A stretch of DNA of 64,000 nucleotides. Origin: Drosophila pseudoobscura (taxonomy: Eukaryota > Arthropoda > Insecta > Diptera > Drosophilidae). A program made the translations under genes and the position numbers. Where the stretch lies: contig NC_046679.1 of assembly GCF_009870125.1 (NCBI RefSeq), positions 30,132,001-30,196,000 of the forward strand, given 5' to 3'. Under the pieces are notes generated by a model. The model worked only from the letters and a program-made list of their open reading frames with translations, was not told the origin of the DNA and ran no database searches. Of this stretch, positions 22,600 through 33,777 are shown one piece after another. Each line of letters begins with the position of its first letter. Position 1 is the stretch's first letter.

Positions 22600-25500
22600 G
22601 TTGACACGGCTTTAGAATGCAAAAAACTGACTTTTTGCCGGCATTTCGTTTACTATTTATAGTGGCGCGCGCCAATTACTTTGATGCACTCAACGTAACT
22701 CCCCTCCGTCCCATTTATCACAATAAAATTGTGAGAAGCGATGCAATGTGGCGCTGTTGCAGCCGATCTGGCGAACTCGTTTGGGATCGGATCCAATCAA
22801 TCGCATCATAGGTTAGGCTTGGCCTAAATCCATATTTAAATTAGTTGCACTATTAGTTAATTAGTGGAATGTGTTTACATTGTATCATTTACATGTGTAT
22901 GTGTGTCAGCGCAATTGCAACTGAGATTTATTGCTTTATTTGTTTCCAGTTTAGCTGCTGTTATTGGATTCCCTTGCGTCGGGAGTAATTTCAATTGATT
23001 TCTCATTTAATGTAACATGTAAACACACGAGGTATAATTAAATATAGTTTTTACTATATCGAAACAATAGTCAAGACAAAAGCTGCGCGATCGATACATG
23101 CAAACACACCATATGACCATACATACGCAAAACATTGTTGGGCTAGGAAAGTCTATCGTTTTGCACAAAGCTATTAATCATATCTGCTAGATATAGTAAC
23201 TACCGCAACAATAACTTCTTGTTTACTTTAGCTTGTTTAACATTTTATTTTATTTTCTGTGCACGATCATTTTGCGTTGGCAGCGCCATGCTTCTAGCTA
23301 TCGTATCGTATTACACTACACTTCAAGACGACCAATCTAGTCTGAAAGAAAGAGATAGAATGAGAAAAAACGTTAAGTAATGTTTTTATATCTGGTCTCA
23401 CAGCCCAAGCTTGAAGTGTGGTTACATACGAACATAACACATCTGGTGGACTAGGTAAAAACAGACTAATTGCAAAAACAGAGATGCAGTGACAGCGAGC
23501 TTGGCTTTGCAGTTATGCGTTTTGCCTGTCATGCTATATCTCTTTATGCCGCAAAGTCGAATGTCATAAAACAATTAAGGTCGTATTCCGCTACACTTAA
23601 ATTGAAGAATGTGAAACCAGAAATAAAATATTGTTTGATTGATTCCACTTCTCAAAATACCGGAATAACTATATATAATAATACCAAGTGCATGTACATA
23701 TAACCACCACTCTTGCCATTATGCTTTTCCCATAAAGCTATCCCGGTCTTTGAGATTAGTGAGTTAGAGTATCAAAATCGAGAAAATATCGATAGTTGAG
23801 ATATATTTAACAACTAAGGAAGTGTTCCCGCTAAACGCCGCCGCCAAGCCACCCAATTGGAAAATGGTAAATATTTCGATCGCTACCTCAGTTATTCGCT
23901 AAAGAGGTATTTATTTTGCATCAGTCTAAAGACTATTAAGTGAATATGCTATGCCACGATATCCACAGGAAAATCCAAACTCAGGTACAGCAGCAGATGG
24001 ATCTGCTTGGTACGATCTCGCTGAGCACCAGTATGTTGTGGCACAATAACGAGGGCCTGTTTCTCTCTCATGTTTTGGTATTTAAAGTGATTTCACTTTC
24101 AAGGCTCAGAGGTAAACGATGCCCTTTACTATTTTGATACTGACGAGGCCGTCGTTCAGGATTTGATCTCATGCGTCGTAAAGGAGCTACACAAAGAGAA
24201 TGTATCGCTCTGCCAGGAGCACTTCCTGACTGCTCCTTGCAATCGTATGAGCTGCTCCAGGCTCTGACGTCGAAATCTCATCAAGTCGTTGATTACTTTG
24301 CGTCGTCCTAAACCGCACAGAAGGTACTGAACAAGAGCCTTGAACGAGAGGCATCTTTTGGGATGGAACTCAAACTTTCAAACTATGGCCCGTTTGGTCA
24401 AGATTAAAGACCCTCTTTCTCAGTCTCCTATATCTATACAGTTCCGAGCCGAGAATAGAAAGAAACATGCATCCTTGGTTGTGGGGGAAAAGAAACACCA
24501 AAAACAGCCCCATGTATAGTGTTGTCCGAAAGTGTCACTAGAAAAAATTTCAAAAATGCTCTTCATTAAGTTCAATTCAAACTTATTAGCCCCTGTAGGT
24601 GGGTCATTATGATCCTGCTCAACTTTGAAGAGGAACTTCAGTTATTTTCATCTGAATAACAATTTATATCTTTATTTTGTTGATCAAATCCAATGTGAAA
24701 TGAGCATTGGGGTCAATGTCTATATATCATCTTTCGCCTTGTTAAACTTAACTAGGCATAATATACTCGGAAGATATGTATGAACGACCTCACGAGTAAA
24801 CAACTATAGAGTGATTAAATCTGTGTAAACTTTACACCTTTGTGGTCAGCGCGTAACGCGGTACAACACGATGATCTATTAATTATCTAATTAAAGGTTT
24901 AAATGTACATGTATGCAAGTGTTATAATCGCTATTGTTCCAAAACAAATCATCTGATAATTACGAATATTAACGCGTCAATGGCTGTGTTTCTGGAATTG
25001 TATAACATTTGCCCGTGGCTTGATCGGACATGCCCTGGAGCGGGGGTCCAAAAATAGCCAAATGAAGCGAAAACAACCGAGTCATCGTGACGTTCAGAGA
25101 GCCCTCTTGCAGAATGGGAATGAAAAAGATTTGAGGTATGCCGCAGGAACAGGTTCACTTCGTTTCGCTCCTACACTTGTTAACCAAACGCCTCGTTTTA
25201 CAGCCCAGCCTCCGGATGATCATAATAAAATGGGACTCGAGTGGAATGGAATGGAAGCATAACTAGTTTAACTTGGGTGCAGTTGATTGACTTGCAAATG
25301 GAAGATTTTTATGCACTACCCGAAGGTCAACCGGGTGTCGGCCGCCTCTGCCTGCCCCTCTCGGGATTACCGTTGCATACACTTGAACTTGAGAGCGAGT
25401 TTCCACTCTCTGAGTGGAGTGGATCTTTGATTCCAGTCCCACTGCTGATTTTGTCATGCAAATGTCGGGCAATGTCACGTGAGACGACTGCTAATCGTTT

Positions 25501-25798
25501 GCCAAAATCGTATGCGCCAGTTGTTGCGGAAATGATTAGATCTAAGCAATCAAACTGCGCTTCCCCCTGCTACAGACAGGCCATAACCGGTTTTCATATA
25601 CAATTTTGTTTATTCTAACGTTTTGTTTTTATAGTAAGTAATAACCTAGCAAATATGATGATGGATGTTATGGTGGTGCCTGGGAGCAATGGAACAGTCA
25701 ATGGCCAAATGCACCCAAGTGCACGCTGGATAAGAAAATGTCTGTGAGGGAAATACTCGTACACTTATGCTGCCTAATGCCTAATGATTAATGCTTTA
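22600..25798. other. 3.2-kb spacer between takeout and the third JHBP gene
   Basis: Mostly AT-rich, without supported genes apart from a possible decayed gene at 23787-24430 listed separately. GGCGCGCGCCAAT near 22663 is an E2F-like palindrome 60 bp upstream of takeout. A lone CACGTG is at about 25475. Confidence 0.4.
23787..24430 (+). pseudogene. Possible decayed gene with a DRE promoter
   Basis: A perfect DRE (23787-23794) is followed by an ATG at about 23864 directly abutting a GTAAAT donor. An acceptor-like CCACAG then precedes codon-like sequence that is open in pieces: QVQQQMDLLGTISLS from about 23975, and the acidic stretch ALYYFDTDEAVVQDLIS from about 24118 in another phase. Frame changes and stops separate the pieces. 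Base composition is higher in GC than the flanks. I do not recognise the protein. An unusual intron pattern or chance open frames are the alternatives. Confidence 0.3.
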
Positions 25799-26763
25799 TC
25801 AGTTCTCCAGGTACAGATCTTCGTAGGCAAAGCGCTTGAAAAGATTGGAGAGAATGTTTTTCATGATCTCTGCAATGGCCAAATGGATGGAAGGATGCAG
25901 TTCGCTCCAGACCTCAACCCAGTTCTCGTTAAGGAACTGATTCAGATTGGCACCCAGCGCCTGGTCCCCGTTGAAGAGGTTCGTCAGCTTGATGTTCATT
26001 CTGAAATAAATCCATGCTCATGTAGGATGCTGCCTGCGACTGAAACTGAAGCAACATCTCTTACCTCTGTGGCTCGACGAGCACCTTGAGCTTGTCCACG
26101 GTCAGGTAGGTGCGGCCGTCTCTCACCTGGGTGCCCGGCTTGAACTTCACTGAGAACTTAGGCGAATGAAGGGTGATCTCAGCATCACCGTCACCGCGGA
26201 TGGGCAGGATCAGGATGCGTCCGTCAGCGGTGTACTTTCCGCGCAGCACGATCTTGGGAATGCTGCCGTACATTTCAAACTTGCTGGTGGCGGGATCTGC
26301 ACCGAATCCACTGTGGGAAAGACACAACGAATTGGGTAACCACCTATTTTATTTATATTTTATCACTTATATTTTCACTTACACAGCATTGTCGAACTTA
26401 ACGCCGGACAGGCCCTCCACATTGACATCTTTAAAGTTGAGCTTAAGGTTGAGCGATCCCGTGCGACCGTCGGATATATCGAAGCGCTTTACCAGGAAGG
26501 GCTCTATCTGCGGAAAGCCGGCTGCTGGATAGCCCGTCTTGGCATACTGACGTACCACGTGGTGGGAGGTATTGATGATGCACTTGGTGTCTCCAATGCG
26601 GCAGCGTTGCAGATCAGGAGCTACAATGGGCAAGAATGGGGTAGGGATTACGCTGTGCTCTGGCTGAAGAGGGGATCTGCTAGATGGAGAACTCACGAAA
26701 ACTGGAGGCGCCACTGGCAAGGCACACTAGCAGGGCAATGGAGCACAGCTGGAGCAGCAACAT
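25799..26763 (-). CDS. Takeout/JHBP-family secreted protein (CG11852-like by position)
   Basis: Exons 26763-26697, 26620-26383, 26310-26065 and 26000-25799 give 250 aa. The signal peptide is MLLLQLCSIALLVCLASG. The Cys pair appears as CRIGDTKC, followed by QIEPFLVKRF, GKYTADGRILILPI and NLFNGDQALGANLNQFLNENW. Unlike its two neighbours it lacks the intron after the AEITL block but has a different one after VEPQR, so it is the more distant member of the trio. The role is presumably binding of a hydrophobic ligand in an extracellular fluid. Confidence 0.85.
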
Positions 26764-27419
26764 GTTGAGCGACGGATTGGATCTGGTCAACGGATGGCAA
26801 ACGAATACAAACGGCTGCGCGACGCGTTCGATGATTTGGCGAACTCCCGACCAAGTTCAATGCTAAACTGTAAATTGGCTCGGGACAGACGCAAGCATTT
26901 ATAAAATTTTTGCTCGCTGGCTTCGCGATGGGACGGTCCCCAGAGCCGGGCCAAAACGCAGATGGGCAGACAGAGGCGGCAGCGGCAACCAGTACACTTC
27001 ATAGTTTATTCATTCTTGACTTGTCTTGCCAGTTGCCTGCCTGGTGTTTTTTGTTGTTGTTGCTGCTATTTCTGTTTTGCCTCTCTTTTTTCGCCCTGTC
27101 TGTCACTGTCGGTGTCGTAGTGTCTGTGCTGTGGCTTCTCCTCATAGGATGCCAGTTGATAGGCTACACATATCGAGAATTCTCAGTCAGCCCCACAAAT
27201 GGCCACAATATTATTAATTAATATTATTAACATGTGCCAGGCCAGTAACAACGGCAACAATCAGAAGTGATTCTATAAATTTTAATACTCGAACTGCCGC
27301 CAGCCAGTTTTCGTTTTCGGAGTCGAGATTTAATTCTTTTTATCGTATACTTTTTATAGATCTATAAGTCGTCGTAGCGCAGCCCCCCTCCCTCTCATCC
27401 CCCAAAACAATGTGAAATT

Positions 27420-27740
27420 GAACCTGTCCGTCTAGCCGGGCCGTCGATCGGTTGGTCTGTCGTTCAGTCGGTCGGTCTGTCGTTGGCTGCTTTGTTCGCG
27501 CTTATAATGAAGTGCAAATAATAATTTTAAATTATCAGCAGCCAGTCAGTGTACATATATCATCCATCTGCTGTTTGCTGTTTGAGATCAGCTATCGGTT
27601 CGAAGATTAGAACAGAACTTTTGGGGATTTCCAAAGTGAATGTCAAATAAAAAGTGTTAAATGGCAGGTCAGGCGGCGTGAGAGTGAGAGTGGCAACATG
27701 CCTGTGGTAGAAGATCGGTCAAAGGTCAAAGTTCATCATA
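27420..27740 (+). other. Possible 5' exon of an unassigned transcript
   Basis: GC-richer sequence with repeated GGTCTGTCGTT and TCGGTCGG units leads into a short frame, MPVVEDRSKVKVHHR, that ends at a strong donor (AG|GTAAGA, 27741). No matching downstream coding exon was found before the transposon remnants. It could be a non-coding first exon. Confidence 0.22.
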
Positions 27741-28998
27741 GGTAAGACATTCTATTTTTAGTCTATTGAACTCTTCATAACTATTTTAATTATCTGCTCT
27801 TCTAGATGAGACATCTACTGCATTCGCCAAATTCTACAGAAGAGACCCCTCAAGGTGATTTAGAAGAAGAATTTTCGTTTGAAAAGGAGACAAATTGATC
27901 TTTTATCTTTTTGGCAACAACTCAATTCCGAGCATAAACCAATTAGACATCATTTATCAAGACAGAGGCGGTAGGCGACAACCAAACAGGTTTCCCCGTG
28001 GCATTAATTGGTTCGCTGCTTAAAACTTGCCCTCTGAATGGTGGCTTCACTTTCAAACTATTTTGACAAGCACGCTGCCTAAACAGGCACAAACAGGCGG
28101 CGAAGGAGACGGGAATCTACCGTCCAACCCGACCCGACCACTTGCCAAATGGTAGTTAAAGTCTTTGTGCGTTCGTCATCGCCCAATTAGCATATTCGAT
28201 GCGGTGGTTGATTGCTTTATATACTTTGCTATACTATATGTATGATATTGGCATGAAACCGGCATGGCATTTTGTTTATTTACCCATCCAATTGGCGCCA
28301 GGTGACTTCACATGTTCCAAAGTTCTTCTCTTTCTTTTGTTGTTGGCAAATGTTAGTTGTTTACAGAGGCAATTCCTAGACGCTTGCGCATTACAGGCGG
28401 CGGCCGGTTGTGCCTGCCCCCTTAAATTATAATATGAACATGTTTAAACATGCGTTGTTTTCCTTTTTATGCGTGACTCTCTGGGAATTCATTTACATGT
28501 CAATAAACTGATAATAGTACTCGTATGTGTCTCAAGCGTTTTGATTCGATTATCTTAAAAATCTAAACTGGATGATGATGTAAAATCATGATTCGGCCAA
28601 AATTTTTGTGAATTATTTGGGTTTATAACTCCGCCTTGTTTTGCTGGTTACTACTTTCAAAAAAAAGAAAATTCTAGATATTGTTCTCCTGCGGTTTCTT
28701 AAAGACCTGTAAAAGAATGCAGGAATATCCTTTGACCTTATCTCCCAGATATAGGACTTAATTCATATCGTACATGTGATCTGCGAAAGTAGAATTTTAT
28801 TCATTAGAATAACTTATTCTTTAGTGAATCATTTAAATTTGAATGCCAACTATGGCGCGAGAAACTCTTAACCGTTTCGCATTATTTCCACCGGTTCAGT
28901 ATTTTGGTATTCTTTCGCTTTTGACACACACCTTGCATATTTTTAGGCTTTTTATAGTATTTTCTAGTACTTTTATGACGGGCTATTGAGGGTTGGAC
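27741..28998. other. Gene-poor spacer
   Basis: AT-rich unique-looking sequence. No supported coding frame, RNA gene or regulatory site was seen. Confidence 0.4.
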
Positions 28999-29032
28999 CA
29001 CTAACCATACAGTATATACTGTATGGTTAGTG
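28999..29032. repeat. 34-bp perfect palindrome made of foldback-element ends
   Basis: Each half is CACTAACCATACAGTAT, so the two 17-base arms pair with no spacer. The first 20 bases (CACTAACCATACAGTATATA) equal the terminal sequence of the foldback at 57151-57170 and 57957-57976. It looks like two element termini joined head to head with all internal sequence lost. Confidence 0.75.
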
Positions 29033-29185
29033 ATAATACGAATTCATTGGCAGCTCAAATTGTATATTTTTCTTAAAATACCATCGTCAAAGGGTGCTCA
29101 GGGTAGTTAAACACTCAAGACAGTGATAGTGTTAACACATGTAACAAAATCTATGTATAAGATAAATTTTTAATTAAGGGTAATG

Positions 29186-30096
29186 AAGAATACTCGAATG
29201 AAGAAATAAAATCTATATTTTATGAGATTCTGAACAAGTACAGAAAGGACGACTGAAACATTCTATCAACAGATGCCTCAGTTACAGAAAGTACATGTGG
29301 CATAGGAATAGTAGAATGGCCTAGTGGAAATATCCACAAGTACAAAATAGAAATCAGATTATCCTCAGTAGGTGCCTGCGAACTATGTCTTAAATAGAAT
29401 TACAAAAAGGCTGTGATTTTAAGTGATGGATTAGGAGCTATTAATTTAATTAAAAATAAGAATACATACTCGTACCTAGTGAATGATATTCACAACATAA
29501 TTAACCAATCAGACATTCAGAAACTTGACATTCTATGGGTCCCTGGTCACAAGGGTGTGGCCATCAAAGAAAAGTCTGACATAGCAGCAAAGGCTGCTAC
29601 AAGTGAGGGGGTTACAATAAATATAAAATACAGCTACAAGGAGGCTCAAAGAGAAATTAGGAACTTTTTAGTATACAAATGGAATGAGGACTACAGGATG
29701 AAGTGTAGGACGAAGGGATCCAGCCTCATAGACATATTTCCAGACATACCCAGTAAGCCCTGGCATTATTCTCTTAAATGGAATGCTAAAAGCATCAAGA
29801 CCATTAACAGACTTATGACAGGACACACATACGACGAAGTCTTGTTACACAGAATCAAAGCAATTGACTCAAATATCTGCGAAACGTGCAATGTAACTGA
29901 ATACGCCGAACACCTGATCTTCGATTGCCAAAGATTTGCCGGGCTCAGAAGGAAATTCAAAATCTTTAAATATTATAACAATTTACATCAATTATTAATC
30001 AAAAAAGAGCCGCTACATCTCAGAGAGCTGGCAATCTTCATCAAAACTGCTGACTTGACTTTTGACCCCTTTTTTCTTCATCATGTTATAAAGTAA
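29186..30096 (+). mobile_element. 5'-truncated LINE (I/LOA-like) RNase H remnant
   Basis: Codes the RNase H module of a non-LTR retrotransposon: STDAS (first catalytic Asp), a Glu in VGACE, ILSDG (second Asp) and VPGHKGV...KSDIAAK (last Asp). A Cys/His cluster and tail follow (CETC...AEHLIFDC). A TGA near 29250 and a TAG near 29393 interrupt the frame upstream. The rest is open from 29413 to 30096. There is no reverse transcriptase in front, so this is a dead 5'-truncated copy. Assignment to clade is from domain order only. Confidence 0.75.
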
Positions 30097-30140
30097 TTTC
30101 AGTTTATTTTCTAAAACAGTTAAGTAATTTTTTTCTTTTT

Positions 30141-30992
30141 ATACCCGATACTCAAAATGAGTATTGGGGTATATTAGATTTGTGGTAAAAGTGGATGTGT
30201 GTAACGTCCAGAAGGAATCGTTTCCGACCCCATAAAGTATATATATTCTTGATCAGCATCAATAGCCGAGTCGATTGAGCCATGTCTGTCTGTCCGTCGC
30301 AGAATCGTAGAAGATAACTATATCTTCTAGAGTGCAAAATCTGAACCAGATCGTATAATTATTACAGCCAGAATCACGAAAACAATTTCTCTCTTTCTCG
30401 CTCTGTCTCACTCTAACACACAGGTTTCATGGTCGGTTTTGCCAATTGCAAAATATGAGTTCAAGGATCTCAGAACCTATAAAAGCCAGAGCAACCAAAT
30501 TTGGTATCCACACTCCTGTGATATCGGACCTTGACCGTTTCCTGTCCAAATTTCGCCACACCCCCTTCCGCCCCCGCAAAGGACGAAAATCTGAGGCAAC
30601 CACAAATCTCAGAGACTATTAAGGCTAGAGTAACCAAATTTGGTACACTCACTCCTTTAAGATGTCACTATAAAACGTATATCTCAGAATTTCGCCCCAC
30701 CCCCATCCGCCCCCACAAAGGACGAAAATCTGTTGCATCCACAATATTGCAGATTTGAGAAAACTAAAAACGCAGAATCATAGATAATGACCATATCTAT
30801 TAGATTGCTGAATCTGGATCAGATCAGATCATTTTTATAGCCAAAAGGAACAAATCAATTTGCAGTGGCTACGCAGCGCCCGACGTCACGCTCAGACTGA
30901 TTTTCTGTCTCTCTCGCACGCACTCTTTGTCGTGTCGCTTAATATTAGCGGCGTCTGCCGGAAGAGAGCCATACTGACTTAGTATCGGGTAT
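30141..30992. mobile_element. TIR-bounded non-coding dispersed element
   Basis: Bounded by a 12-bp perfect inverted repeat: ATACCCGATACT at 30141-30152 and AGTATCGGGTAT at 30981-30992. Inside are phrases common in Drosophila dispersed repeats (CCATAAAGTATATATATTC, TCTGTCTGTCCGTC). A roughly 125-bp direct repeat occurs twice (about 30465-30592 and 30613-30733), each copy ending CAAAGGACGAAAATCTG. There is no coding capacity. It abuts the LINE remnant, so one probably inserted beside or into the other. Confidence 0.65.
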
Positions 30993-32296
30993 AACCGTAG
31001 AGTTGCGGTGTCCGCAGCAACTCACAACGTTCCCCCTCGTTTTTATATACCGACCAGTCAAACTCGCCAAACTACATCACCAGTATCTGATCAATGTGGC
31101 TACAGTGCTACGATCAAAATTCCGATCATCCTTGAGATGATTTATAACCAAAAAAAAAAATAAACGTATACGGTATCCTGATTGCAGGCAGTTGCAAAAC
31201 TCCCTAATAATCGGATTATTTCCAAATGAATAAAGTCAGATTGCACATTAGGGAAACTCCATGGCGTAAAGTTTTACATCAAAGACGCAACTGCAAAAAA
31301 AAAAAAAAAACTCAACTAGGATCCGTTTGATCCGCCAGCATCTAACAATGCTCCTACTATTTCAATCTGCTCCGATGTCTGGGAGTCAACATGCGCCTGC
31401 CTCTATGTACATATGTGATTCCGAAATTTAGTCGTGAATTTTTGTAACACTATACAGAAGACTACACTAGACGCTGCACACTCGATCTGCGTATCTCTCT
31501 CGGCGCCATTTTCAGCACTTCACTGGCTTAAACCATTAAAAAACAGCGCATCTACCTAAACGAATTAAACGATTCAACAACTGTAGCGTAAAGTGCGCTT
31601 GGAAGAGAAAATTCGCTGCGGAGGTTTAAGAACGCTCCGAGGAGAAGTTATGCTGCGGAGATTTGATTTTTATCCGAGGATAATTGGAGGCGGAGGATGA
31701 ATTGCACTCCGAGGATAGAAGGGAAGAGGAATTTTAATTTAGCAGAACGAGTGAAGCTTTTTGAACAAGGACTACTTCAAAATATGGGTGCGGGGAATCC
31801 ACGGGTGCACCGATTGGCTTCGGCGACGTTGGTTATACGCATACATATACGCGTTTTTTACGACGCACTCATACAATTAAATCTAAGCCTCACGTATTGG
31901 TATTTTAAACCGCCACTGTCCTGTATGTATGCAAACATATGAAAACATAACGGTGTCGAGAATCTTACTCTAATTCTAATTTCGGCCAACAAGCGAATCC
32001 GGGGGCATATGATCTTCCACCGGCGCACCAGAGCAATACCAGCGCCTACAACCGACAATTGCAAGTCTGCAATTGGAATTAAACCGCCAACGCTGCAAGA
32101 TGCTTGGCGAGGAGGTCACCGGTCACTTACATATGGAGAGCGAAGATAAGTGGTGTCCGGACAAACAAGGCGGTTTATTTCCACAGCGCAGGAATAATCA
32201 CGAATAAGGGCCTAACGCGTCAGAGTAGTGGTTGGAGAGCAACCGTTCGCATTTGAGCAGTTAGTAGCTTGATAGCATCATGATAGTCGAAAAACC
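30993..32296. other. Probable transposon-derived debris upstream of Sil1
   Basis: Contains two A-runs (31150 and 31293) and a patch with repeated GCGGAG and CCGAGGA words (31610-31720). Broken codon-like sequence near 31980-32200 is not assignable. No intact gene. Confidence 0.4.
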
Positions 32297-32309
32297 ATCG
32301 ATAGAAGCG

Positions 32310-32338
32310 GCTAGTAAAAAACATCGATACTATCGATA
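32310..32338. promoter_or_regulatory. Clustered DREs in the Sil1 promoter
   Basis: A perfect TATCGATA (32331-32338) with ATCGATAC directly before it and CATCGATAG further upstream (32297), 105-150 bp before the Sil1 ATG. This is typical of DREF-driven housekeeping genes. Confidence 0.65.
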
Positions 32339-32443
32339 GTGCCCTCGATGGTTTGACACCTCTATAATCCACATTAATTAAAATTAAACAAATTCTTGTG
32401 AAACACGTAATGTAAGCAGTATAGACACAGCAGAGCACACAAA

Positions 32444-33777
32444 ATGAATGGTAAGCAGTTGTTTTTAGTTCTGGCCACTGTCCTGGCCCTGGGCAGCAGC
32501 CTACAAGTGGAGGCGACAGAGACAACCGACAACAAGACCGGGCAATTTGTGCCCACGAAGGAATGGCAGGTGATCAACGAAGGTAATGTGGGGGAATTAC
32601 GTGTACTATGCAGATATATTACTAATTCAAGAAGCATTGCCTTACAGGTCAGGCAATACCAAAGGGCTTACACGTGCGCATTAATTTGCAGACCGGCCTG
32701 AAAGAAGCCAAGTTGCTGGACGAGAGCGAACGTGGCACAGCGCTGCAGAGCAGCCAGACAATAGACGAAACTGACGGTGAACCGCTGCCCCTGGACTACA
32801 AGAAAGATTTGATTGAGGCGTCGCAGCGCCACGCCAAGGAGTACGTGGAGCTACGAAAGGCCTACAAGGAGTTCCAGAAGAATTTTCGGACCGATGGCGA
32901 GCTGGTTGTTCAACTGATCGGACAGTACCGAAACTTCAGCAAGAACCCCTTGGAGTCCGAGCTGAAGCCCAAGCTGGACGCACTGGAGACTCTGGAGTTT
33001 TTGCTCCATCAAATCGATAATGCCTTGGTGTTCATTGATAACGGCGGATTGGATGACGTGTTGCTGCCGATCGTTGTGAACGACACAAATACGGCGCTAA
33101 GAGTATCCGCCATGCGAGTGCTGGGCTCCCTGACGAGCAACAATCCCAAGGCCCAAATCAAGGTGTTTGAGAAGAGCTTCGGTTCCCATCTGTCCCAGAT
33201 AATCATCAGCTCCACAAATACTGCAGAAATCTCCTCGGCGTTACATGCCTTTGGGGCGCTGCTGCGAAAGTTCCCGCTGGCCCAAAAGCGCGTCCTCTCC
33301 ACCTCGGGCACACAGGCTCTGATTCGGGTCCTCCGCAGCCCGGAAATGGAGCTTCGCAGCAAGGGAAAAGTGGTAACGCTGATCAGTGATTTGGTCCAGG
33401 AGAAGCGTTTTGCTCTGGAGGGCAGCAAAGACATGCCAGATGCCGCCTCGTCCACCGCCCAGTATGTGCTCATCGAGTTTGAGCCCTGGCTGGAGACTCA
33501 GGGCTACTGCAGAGCATTGGATGATGTGCTATCCAAGGACTTCCTGCACTTGTTGGACCAACCCGAGCTAGTGGAGCAGTTCTCGACGGCCATATGGACC
33601 ACGCAGAGTATGTGTCACAGCGTCTGGTCGCAGAGCTCGGCCCTACGGCATGCCTTGCTCACGATCCGGAATAGATATGCCAACAGCAAGGATGAGTATC
33701 GCCTAGAGGTGTCGCATGCGCTGAACAATATCTGCAAAAGGCTCTACGACAACACGAAGCAGCACACAGAACTGTAG
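32444..33777 (+). CDS. Sil1: SIL1, nucleotide exchange factor for ER Hsp70 (BiP)
   Basis: Exons 32444-32582 and 32648-33777 give 422 aa. The N-terminal signal peptide (MNGKQLFLVLATVLALG) targets the ER. The motif IPKGLHVRINLQTG and the armadillo-like helical repeats (from about residue 110) are those of Sil1/HspBP1-type exchange factors. The C-terminus HTEL resembles an H/KDEL-type ER retrieval signal. The intron interrupts just after the secreted N-terminus. Sil1 releases ADP from BiP during ER folding. The DRE cluster upstream predicts broad expression. Confidence 0.9.

Noticed and set aside
29413-30096. A 227-codon open frame taken as a host gene
   Set aside because: It carries LINE RNase H motifs and the frame is broken upstream, so it is a retrotransposon tail.
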